From positions 1-11,666 of the forward strand of contig CANRFP010000038.1 of NCBI GenBank assembly GCA_947629895.1: 11,666 nt of DNA, read 5' to 3'. Below are positions 6,113-11,666 of this stretch, one piece after another. The DNA comes from an uncultured Clostridia bacterium (GTDB lineage: Bacteria > Bacillota_A > Clostridia > Christensenellales > UBA1242). Both the position numbers and the translations under genes were made by a program. Within the stretch, counting starts at the first letter, position 1. Each line of letters opens with the position of its first letter. Below the pieces are notes generated by a model. That model searched no databases and was not told the origin of the DNA. It saw only the letters and a list, made by a program, of their open reading frames with translations.

Positions 6113-7108
6113 ATGAAAAAGTTGTTGATTTTGTTTTCACTTTTTTTGATAATCTGCTGTGGAGCCATCTTAAAATCGACTTTGACAAAACAGTCGATTG
6201 TGATTTACACCTCCATGGAAGAATATGCGGTCGCCCTGTTGCAGGAGCGTGTTGAAGAAGAATTTCCAAACTACAACGTCAAATTTGTCACCAAATCAAC
6301 AAGCACAATCGCGACAAAAGTCCTTGAAGAGGGCTCAAGATGTGAAGCAGACCTTGTTTTTGGACTTGAATATGCCTACATTCAAAAGATTGTCGAAAAC
6401 GATCTCGCTTTCAACTTTAAAGGAAGGTATGACATGTCGATCTTTGAGGATGACTTGGTTTATGGCGACATCAAAGATTGCATAATTCCAAGTTGCAGGT
6501 CGGGAATCAGCATCATCGTCAACAATTCTGTCCTTGCTGAGAAAAACATTCCAAAGCCGACATCATATTTGGACTTGACCAATCCAATTTACAAAAACAT
6601 GATTTCCATGCCTTCCCCTGCAAGCTCCGGGACAGGCTATGCGTTCTACCTTGCAATGGTCAATATGCTCGGCGATGAAGGCGCTCAACAATATTTTGAA
6701 AGTTTCTCCAAGAATGTTTATCAATTCACCTCATCCGGCTCCGGCCCGGTCAACGATCTTGTTTCAAAAGAAGCCGGGATCGGAATTGGCATGATTTCCC
6801 AGGCAGTTGAAAAAATTTCCGGCGGGCAAACGGACCTGGAAGTTGTCCTGACGGATGAAGGTGCCGCTTTCAGCACATATGGGTCGTTTGTTGTTAAAGG
6901 AAAAGAAAACAATCGCGGCGTGCTTGAAATTTTTGACTATATGTATACTACGTTCACCAATGAATGTTGTGCAAAATTTTATCCAGAAGCAATTTTTAAA
7001 GGCGTTGATTACACTCTTGAAAATTTCCCAGAAGATCTGGCTTACTGCGATATGAGTGGCAACACGATTTCAAAAAAAGAAGATTTGTTAAGGAAGTGGA
7101 AATACTGA
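6113..7108 (+). CDS. ABC transporter substrate-binding protein (ferric-ion/2-aminoethylphosphonate type fold)
   Basis: A 331-residue extracytoplasmic binding protein of the type-2 periplasmic fold (the AfuA/FbpA, PotD and PhnS2 group). A lysine-start hydrophobic segment (residues 2-22) exports or anchors it; the cysteines C15-C16 follow LII, so the lipobox is non-canonical and lipidation is uncertain. The mature part begins with IVIYTSMEEY, typical of this group. It contains SPASSGTGYAF and FTSSGSGPVNDLVSKEAGIGIG, hallmark ligand-loop regions. No tyrosine pair typical of iron binders is obvious. With a fused permease and a cytidylyltransferase in the operon, a phosphonate such as 2-aminoethylphosphonate, or another amino-alcohol compound, is a reasonable ligand, but iron or polyamine remain possible. 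First gene of the operon; its TGA overlaps the next ATG by one base. Its ribosome site is weak. Confidence 0.82.
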   Translation: MKKLLILFSLFLIICCGAILKSTLTKQSIVIYTSMEEYAVALLQERVEEEFPNYNVKFVTKSTSTIATKVLEEGSRCEADLVFGLEYAYIQKIVENDLAFNFKGRYDMSIFEDDLVYGDIKDCIIPSCRSGISIIVNNSVLAEKNIPKPTSYLDLTNPIYKNMISMPSPASSGTGYAFYLAMVNMLGDEGAQQYFESFSKNVYQFTSSGSGPVNDLVSKEAGIGIGMISQAVEKISGGQTDLEVVLTDEGAAFSTYGSFVVKGKENNRGVLEIFDYMYTTFTNECCAKFYPEAIFKGVDYTLENFPEDLAYCDMSGNTISKKEDLLRKWKY

Positions 7109-7896
7109 TGAACACAAAAGAAAACAAAAAAATCAAATTGAGTGTAAAAAATTTGACAAAAAACTATGATAACGAGATGTTGAACGCCATTGACGACATT
7201 TCTTTTGACGTTTATGACGGCGAATTTCTTTCAATTCTCGGACCATCTGGCTGCGGCAAATCTACAATCATAAAAATTTTGATCGGCCTTGTTGCGCCAA
7301 CCTCTGGGCAAATATTCAAAGATGGTCAAGACATCACAAATTTGAAAATTTCCAAGCGAGGAATGGGCATGGTGTTTCAAAACTATGCTCTGTTTGAAAA
7401 CATGACCGTCAAGCAAAACATTGAATTTGCTTTGAAGGTCAACAAAAGCACAAAATCCACCGCTCAAGAAACGACGGCGGCTTTGCTTGAAAAAATGCAC
7501 CTGACGGAGCTTGCGGGAAAGAAACCTTCTTCCCTCTCCGGCGGCCAGCAACAACGTGTGGCGATTGCAAGAACGCTTGCCATGAATCCTGACGTCATTC
7601 TTTTTGATGAGCCGATGTCCGCTCTTGACGCCTCAACAAGATTGGAACTTTGCCAAGAAATCAAGCGCGTACAAAAAGATTTCAAAACCACAATCATTTA
7701 CATAACTCACGATCAAGAAGAAGCATTTTCTCTTTCCGATCGCATTATGGTGATGAGCCCGGCAAAGATTTCTCAAATTGGAACTCCAAGCCAAATTTTG
7801 TCCAATCCCGAAAACGAATATGTTAAAACTTTCGTTTGTGATAATATTTCCAAAAAAATTGATTCCTTGAACAAAATTATGGAGAATAAAAAATGA
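7108..7896 (+). CDS. ABC transporter ATP-binding subunit
   Basis: A 262-residue cytoplasmic ATPase that powers the importer. All motifs are present: Walker A GPSGCGKST (45-53), Q-loop Q91, signature LSGGQQQR (143-150), Walker B VILFDEP (163-169), D-loop SALD and switch H201. The sequence belongs with the PotA/FbpC/PhnT-type ATPases but ends soon after the nucleotide-binding domain. It lacks the C-terminal TOBE-type regulatory domain, about 100 residues, usual in that group. I chose ATG at 7108 (TGATG overlap with the upstream stop) because AAGGA lies about 13 bases upstream. A GTG at 7096 would place that site too close. The gene overlaps the permease by four bases (ATGA), so the products are likely made in fixed ratio. 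Confidence 0.92.
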   Translation: MNTKENKKIKLSVKNLTKNYDNEMLNAIDDISFDVYDGEFLSILGPSGCGKSTIIKILIGLVAPTSGQIFKDGQDITNLKISKRGMGMVFQNYALFENMTVKQNIEFALKVNKSTKSTAQETTAALLEKMHLTELAGKKPSSLSGGQQQRVAIARTLAMNPDVILFDEPMSALDASTRLELCQEIKRVQKDFKTTIIYITHDQEEAFSLSDRIMVMSPAKISQIGTPSQILSNPENEYVKTFVCDNISKKIDSLNKIMENKK

Positions 7897-9533
7897 AGGC
7901 AATCTCATTAAACAAAAATCACGTCAAACAAAAAAACAGACTGGGAAAAAAGCATTTTGATTTGAGTTTGATCATTCTGCTTTCGGCGGTGATGCTTGTT
8001 CTTGTTGTTGTGCCGCTTGTCACACTGTTGTGCAAAATTGACGGCAAAGCGTGGGACACCGTGTTCAACGGTGGACAATTTTGGACAGCGCTGGGCAACT
8101 CGCTTCTTACAACAACCATTTCAACAATCATCTCTGTTTTCATCGCCTATGTGCTCGCCTGGGCAATTTCGCGCACAAACATAAAGTGCAAAGGTCTTTT
8201 CAGCGCGCTGCTTGTCCTTCCAATGCTGATTCCTTCAATTTCCCACGGCTTGGGGCTTGTGATATTGTTCGGCAACAACGGCATTTTCACAAATTTGTTC
8301 CATGCGACCTCTCATCTTTATGGATATTTTGGCATCATTTGGGGCTCAATAATGTACTCTTTCCCAATCGCCTTTTTGATGTTTGTTGACATCTTGAAAT
8401 ATGAGGACGCAACCGTCTACAACGCGGCTGATGTTTTGGGGATCCCGAAAAAAAGTCAATTTTTTCACATCACATTGCCTTATTTGAAAAAGACTTTGGT
8501 TTCCGTGTTTTTCACAGTGTTCACTCTGATCGTCACTGATTATGGTGTGCCTTTGGCAGTGGGCGGAAAAGTCAAGACGCTGTCAGTTCTTCTTTATGAA
8601 AACGCGGCTGGGCAACTTAATTATTCGGCAGGCGCTTTGATTGGCGTCTTTCTGTTGATTCCTGCAATCATTGCTTGCTTATATGATTTTTTCAACAAAA
8701 ACACCGAAAAGTCATCTTTTACATCACAACAATTCACCCCTCGAAAAAACTCTGGAAAAGATGCTGCCGGCTATGTCATTTGCGGGCTTGCATCAGTGCT
8801 TGTTGTTCTTGTACTTTTGCCATTTTGCATTCAAGCATTCACGGTTTCTTATCCAACAGACATGAGTTTCACGCTTTCACACTTTGCCGAAACCATAAAT
8901 CAAAACGGCCTTTCATTTTTGTTGAATTCCGTCCTTATGTCTTTGATCACAGCGTTTGTTGGCATGGCGATGTCTTTCATTGTGGCATACTTCACCGCAA
9001 GGGTTAAAACAAAGTTCACAAAACTTCTTCATCTTGTTTCAATTTTGTCACTCTCAATTCCCGGACTTGTTTTGGGCTTGTCATACATAATCATTTTCAA
9101 ATCTTCCTTTTTATATGGCACACTGACCTTGCTGATTTTGGTCAATACGGTCCACTTCTTTGCCTCGCCTTATCAAATCATGTACAACGCTTTGCTGAAA
9201 ATCAACATGAATTTGGAATCAGTTGGGCAAGTTTTGAATGTTCCAAGATATCGGGTGATCACCGATTGCATTCTTCCTCAGTGCAAATCTTCGCTGGCAG
9301 AATCTTTTTCCTATTTTTTCGTAAACAGCATGATGACAATCTCTGCGGTGGCCTTTCTGGCAACAAGCGAAAATCAGCCACTCTCACTGCTTATCAATCA
9401 GTTTGAATCCTACAACATGATTGAATGCTCGGCGGTCGTTGCACTGATGATTCTTTGCGTCAATATTTTGATGAAAGGCATAATTTTTGCAATTAAAAAA
9501 GGAGCAAAACATGTTAACAAAAAATCAATTTGA
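7893..9533 (+). CDS. ABC transporter permease, two fused transmembrane domains
   Basis: A 546-residue inner-membrane permease formed by two tandem binding-protein-dependent transport domains, so one chain supplies both halves of the channel. Each half has about six hydrophobic segments. The first coupling (EAA-like) loop is clear near residues 172-205 (NAADVLGIPKKSQFFHITLP); the second is degenerate in the C-terminal half (SVGQVLNVPRYRVITDCILP). About 25 polar residues separate the halves (near 268-292). This fused form is known in ferric-ion (FbpB/AfuB) and putative 2-aminoethylphosphonate (PhnU2-like) importers. The ATG is preceded by GGAG eight bases upstream. The start overlaps the ATPase by four bases and the end overlaps the cytidylyltransferase by 23. 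Substrate is inferred only from context. Confidence 0.9.
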   Translation: MKAISLNKNHVKQKNRLGKKHFDLSLIILLSAVMLVLVVVPLVTLLCKIDGKAWDTVFNGGQFWTALGNSLLTTTISTIISVFIAYVLAWAISRTNIKCKGLFSALLVLPMLIPSISHGLGLVILFGNNGIFTNLFHATSHLYGYFGIIWGSIMYSFPIAFLMFVDILKYEDATVYNAADVLGIPKKSQFFHITLPYLKKTLVSVFFTVFTLIVTDYGVPLAVGGKVKTLSVLLYENAAGQLNYSAGALIGVFLLIPAIIACLYDFFNKNTEKSSFTSQQFTPRKNSGKDAAGYVICGLASVLVVLVLLPFCIQAFTVSYPTDMSFTLSHFAETINQNGLSFLLNSVLMSLITAFVGMAMSFIVAYFTARVKTKFTKLLHLVSILSLSIPGLVLGLSYIIIFKSSFLYGTLTLLILVNTVHFFASPYQIMYNALLKINMNLESVGQVLNVPRYRVITDCILPQCKSSLAESFSYFFVNSMMTISAVAFLATSENQPLSLLINQFESYNMIECSAVVALMILCVNILMKGIIFAIKKGAKHVNKKSI

Positions 9534-10398
9534 CATTCTTTCTTTGTTGTCCAGTAAACAAGAGAAAATGTCCCAAAGAAAAATTGCGGACATTTTGGAC
9601 ATTTCTGCGGGCACAGTCAACAAAGTCCTGGCCGAACTCAACGCCTCAGGGTATGTTGCTGATTGTCATCTAACCCAAGCAGGCCTGGATGCTTTGGAGC
9701 CATATCGCGTCAAACGTGCCGTGATCATGGCCGCAGGTTTTGGCTCTCGGCTGGTGCCAATTACACTGAACACCCCAAAACCTTTGGTTAGGATCAAAGG
9801 CAGAAGAATCATTGAGACGCTGCTTGACGCTTTGATTGCTGTCGGAATTGAGGACATTTTCATTGTGCGCGGCTATCTTGCTTCGCAATTTGACGATTTG
9901 CTGTACAAATATCCAACAATCAAATTTGTTGAAAACCCAAATTATAATGAAGGGAACAACATCGGATCTATTTTTTGTGCAAAAGACTACTTGCAAAACG
10001 CATATATTTTGGAGGCCGATTTGTTTTTATATGACCCGTCCCTTATTAAAAAATATCAATATTCTTCCAATTATTTGGGCATTCCTGTGGAAGAAACGGA
10101 TGATTGGTGTTTTTATTTAAAAAACAATTACATTTCAAATTTGTCAATTGGTGGAAAAAATTGTTATAAACTTGTGGGAATTTCATATTGGACAGAAAAA
10201 GACGGTGAACAATTGTCAAAAGATATTGCTTCCTGCATGAAACTTCCCGGCGGAAAAGAAAGATTTTGGGACCAAGTTCCATTTGAAATGTTCAAAGAGC
10301 ACTATAAGCTCAGTGTTCGCCCTTGCAAGCAAGAGAGCGTCATCGAAATTGACACATTTAATGAATTGAAAATGATTGACCGCTCCTATGATTGCTAA
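9511..10398 (+). CDS. Winged-helix/cytidylyltransferase fusion, LicC/PntC-like
   Basis: A 295-residue protein. Residues 1 to about 65 form a winged helix-turn-helix (SQRKIADILDISAGTVNKVL, 21-40). Residues 67-295 form a nucleotidyltransferase with AAGFGSRL and TPKPL (74-92, lysine K90), NPNYNEGNNIGSI (142-154), metal-binding D170 in EAD, W199 at the position of a choline-contacting tryptophan of LicC, and a late EID (D281). Order, length and motifs closely follow LicC (CTP:phosphocholine cytidylyltransferase), and PntC (CTP:2-aminoethylphosphonate cytidylyltransferase) is a relative. The product would be CDP-choline, CMP-aminoethylphosphonate or similar, used to decorate surface glycans. The start is fixed by AAGGAG six bases before the ATG. 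It is the last gene of the importer operon, overlapping the permease, so substrate uptake and activation are probably linked. The wHTH may bind DNA and sense the pathway (inference). Confidence 0.85.
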   Translation: MLTKNQFDILSLLSSKQEKMSQRKIADILDISAGTVNKVLAELNASGYVADCHLTQAGLDALEPYRVKRAVIMAAGFGSRLVPITLNTPKPLVRIKGRRIIETLLDALIAVGIEDIFIVRGYLASQFDDLLYKYPTIKFVENPNYNEGNNIGSIFCAKDYLQNAYILEADLFLYDPSLIKKYQYSSNYLGIPVEETDDWCFYLKNNYISNLSIGGKNCYKLVGISYWTEKDGEQLSKDIASCMKLPGGKERFWDQVPFEMFKEHYKLSVRPCKQESVIEIDTFNELKMIDRSYDC

Positions 10399-10457
10399 GT
10401 GCTCCTATTTATATCGACGCAATTTCGGTTCAATAAAGCTTTCTAACCCTGCAACAC

Positions 10458-10491
10458 AAAAAAATACGAAATCTGAGTTTCGTATTTTTTT
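10458..10491 (+). terminator. Intrinsic terminator of the importer operon
   Basis: A perfect 14-bp stem (10458-10471 with 10478-10491), loop TCTGAG, with A-tract on the left and T-tract on the right, lies 60 bases after the cytidylyltransferase stop. It is preceded by a third copy of AACCCTGC (10445-10452), the motif also seen before the two terminators near 1392 and 1475. Confidence 0.85.
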
Positions 10492-10514
10492 ATAAAAGCC
10501 GCTTTTACGTCGTA

Positions 10515-10580
10515 TAAAAAAACCAGCATTGTTATATAAATATAACTATTGACTGGTTACAAACAACTGCCAGAGTTGTT
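10515..10580 (-). terminator. Terminator region of rubrerythrin
   Basis: On the minus strand, ten bases after the rubrerythrin stop, comes a seven-pair hairpin (10580-10574 with 10568-10562). Then follows a larger interrupted hairpin: ends AACCAG/CTGGTT (10558-10553 with 10526-10521), with an inner GTTATA/TATAAC pairing. Seven T follow immediately. The second hairpin with its T-tract is the likely intrinsic terminator. Confidence 0.65.
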
Positions 10581-10590
10581 GGTTATATAA

Positions 10591-11133
10591 TTAAAATTCT
10601 TCGTTCAAAATCTCAAAATATGCCTTTGGATGATTGCAAACTGGGCAAACTTCTGGGGCTTTTTCGCCGACATATACATGGCCGCAGTTTCTGCAAATCC
10701 ACATCTTCTTTTCCGACTTCTTGAAAACCTTTCCTTCCTTGACAAGTTGCAAAAGAGTGTTATATCTTTCTTCATGCCTTTTTTCAATTTCAGCAACAGC
10801 AGCAAATTTGTATGCAAGGTCAGCAAAACCTTCTTCCTTGGCTTCTTCTGCCATTCTTTTATACATTTCTGTCCATTCGCCGTGTTCACCTGCAGCCGCA
10901 TCAATCAAATTCTCAACTGTTTCTGGAACTTCACCCCCATGAAGGTATTTAAACCAAATTTTCGCATGTTCTTTTTCATTATCTGCGGTTTCAGCAAATA
11001 CTGCGGCAATTTGCTCATATCCGTCTTTCTTTGCGCGTGAACTATAATAGGTATATTTGTTGCGCGCTTGACTTTCGCCAGCAAAAGCCTCCATAAGATT
11101 TTTCTCTGTTTTTGTTCCTTTCAAACTTTTCAT
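10591..11133 (-). CDS. rbr: Rubrerythrin (diiron peroxidase with rubredoxin domain)
   Basis: A 180-residue cytosolic rubrerythrin, full length for the family. The N-terminal four-helix diiron domain shows E20, E53 and H56 (NEKEHA), the E83-x-x-E86 pair in GEHGEW, and E117-x-x-H120 (EKRH). The C-terminal rubredoxin domain binds one iron through C147/C150 (CRNC) and C163/C166 (CPVC). Rubrerythrins reduce hydrogen peroxide to water in anaerobes, using electrons passed through rubredoxin or NAD(P)H oxidoreductases. The start is supported by AAGGAG eight bases upstream. It is transcribed alone from its own promoter (11169-11198) and has its own terminator. It has no obvious functional link to the importer operon and supports an anaerobic lifestyle. 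Confidence 0.97.
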   Translation of the reverse strand: MKSLKGTKTEKNLMEAFAGESQARNKYTYYSSRAKKDGYEQIAAVFAETADNEKEHAKIWFKYLHGGEVPETVENLIDAAAGEHGEWTEMYKRMAEEAKEEGFADLAYKFAAVAEIEKRHEERYNTLLQLVKEGKVFKKSEKKMWICRNCGHVYVGEKAPEVCPVCNHPKAYFEILNEEF

Positions 11134-11168
11134 TTTATAAACTCCTTTTGTGTCTTTTTGACCTATTT

Positions 11169-11198
11169 ATTATATCACGATGCCAACTGAATTGTCAA
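11169..11198 (-). promoter_or_regulatory. Rubrerythrin promoter
   Basis: On the minus strand TTGACA (11198-11193), an 18-base spacer and TATAAT (11174-11169) precede the gene by about 36 bases. No PerR-box-like inverted repeat was recognised next to it. Confidence 0.8.
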
Positions 11199-11240
11199 AC
11201 ATACTCCAATCATCTCAAAAACTTTTTCTCTTTTTTAAAA

Positions 11241-11256
11241 TGTTTCACGTGAAACA
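11241..11256. other. parS: parS site 1 (ParB-binding centromere)
   Basis: An exact TGTTTCACGTGAAACA palindrome, identical to the Firmicutes parS consensus. ParB loads here and spreads along the chromosome. It lies between rubrerythrin and parB. Confidence 0.95.
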
Positions 11257-11353
11257 ATTTGTTTTTGAACCGAAGGCCAAATCGATTTACTTTTTGTTTT
11301 TGTCACGATTGAAAAATTTCAACCTCTAAAATTTTTTAAAATAGGCGACACAA

Positions 11354-11369
11354 TGTTTCACGTGAAACA
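11354..11369. other. parS: parS site 2
   Basis: A second exact TGTTTCACGTGAAACA, 113 bases from site 1. The flanks extend the dyad slightly (CAAT before, ATTG is approximated after). Confidence 0.95.
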
Positions 11370-11391
11370 ATTGTTTTTCGCCAGGTAAAAA

Positions 11392-11421
11392 AAGAAAATG
11401 TTTCACGTGAAACATTTTCTT
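11392..11421. other. parS: parS site 3 inside a perfect 30-bp palindrome; possible parB terminator
   Basis: The 16-bp parS core (11399-11414) is embedded in a perfect palindrome of 30 bases (11392-11421). On the minus strand it lies 27 bases after the parB stop and is followed by five further T (11391-11387), which together with the arm give a seven-T run. The RNA could fold into a 13-pair hairpin with loop ACGU. It therefore has the form of an intrinsic terminator as well as a ParB site; the dual use is inference. Confidence 0.85.
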
Positions 11422-11447
11422 AAAAAAAACGGTTTTAAAAGTGAGTT

Positions 11448-11666
11448 TTAAGCATTTTTCCCATGGCGCTTGTTGTAATTTTGTAAATCTTGAAGGGTCA
11501 TTTCCTTTTTATTTAACAATTCAAGCAATTCTGCAATCCTATCAAGGTCGTCACGAGTGTAATAATCGATATAAATTCTTCCTTTGTTGTCGTTACCAAT
11601 CGCAGAGACTTTTGTGGCAAACGTTTTTTGCATTTGGTTGATAAGTTCTTTGAGTTCCAAAGACTG
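11448..11666 (-). CDS. parB: ParB/Spo0J chromosome-partitioning protein, C-terminal part (partial)
   Basis: The last 72 codons of a gene that starts beyond the right end of the window; the frame is open to base 11666 and stops at 11448. The residues match the ParB C-terminal dimerisation domain: TKVSAIGNDNKGRIYIDYYT followed by DDLDRIAELLELL, the pattern of Spo0J (GKIEIEF, then DLDRILELL). ParB is a CTP-dependent DNA clamp that loads at parS and organises the origin region with ParA/Soj and SMC. Three parS sites directly downstream confirm the assignment and suggest that the window lies near the chromosome origin, as is usual for parAB. A TTG at 11660 is internal, not a start. Confidence 0.93.
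   Translation of the reverse strand, partial: QSLELKELINQMQKTFATKVSAIGNDNKGRIYIDYYTRDDLDRIAELLELLNKKEMTLQDLQNYNKRHGKNA

Noticed and set aside
10382..10408. Direct repeat GCTCCTAT at the end of the cytidylyltransferase gene
   Set aside because: Eight bases repeated once across a stop codon is too short to distinguish from chance.
1..11666. CRISPR arrays, transposases, toxin-antitoxin pairs
   Set aside because: I found no regularly spaced repeats, no transposase-like frames and no small overlapping gene pair of the usual toxin-antitoxin kind.

Overview
The window looks like chromosomal DNA from a low-GC, anaerobic, Firmicutes-type bacterium, probably an uncultured clostridial or gut lineage. 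Three things point there: exact copies of the Firmicutes-type parS palindrome beside the 3' end of a ParB/Spo0J gene, a rubrerythrin typical of anaerobes, and enzymes related to teichoic-acid synthesis. Ribosome binding sites are AGGAG-like, and consensus TTGACA/TATAAT promoters and long intrinsic terminators are common. No species can be named.

Layout. Positions 1-1108 (+) hold the 3' end of an unrecognised gene followed by a leucine-carboxyl-methyltransferase-like SAM methyltransferase. Positions 1109-1513 have no convincing gene. They carry an 11-bp tandem repeat, a consensus promoter overlapping a palindrome, a tRNA 3'-end-like segment without its 5' half (a possible integration-site scar) and two intrinsic terminators. 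Positions 1514-5802 (-) form a three-gene surface-polymer operon, read leftward: a fusion of a YidC/Oxa1 insertase domain to a CDP-glycerol-glycerophosphotransferase-type domain, a one-pass membrane protein with a charged tail, and a five-pass alkaline-phosphatase/sulfatase-superfamily enzyme like LtaS. Positions 5803-6112 are the divergent promoter region.

Positions 6113-10398 (+) are a tightly overlapping four-gene operon. It encodes a periplasmic-type binding protein, an ABC ATPase, a double permease (the architecture of ferric-ion and 2-aminoethylphosphonate importers) and a LicC/PntC-like cytidylyltransferase with an N-terminal winged helix-turn-helix. A strong terminator follows. Rubrerythrin (-) has its own promoter and terminator. 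A 314-bp gap holds three parS sites, and the window ends inside parB (-).

How the genes may work together (inference). The right-hand operon could import a small phosphonate or amino-alcohol and activate it with CTP. The divergent operon could build and process a glycerophosphate-like surface polymer that receives the group. No kinase (LicA) or phosphotransferase (LicD) is present. This fits an imported substrate that already carries phosphorus, such as 2-aminoethylphosphonate, but does not prove it. The YidC-transferase fusion, the wHTH-cytidylyltransferase fusion and their divergent pairing are the most unusual content.
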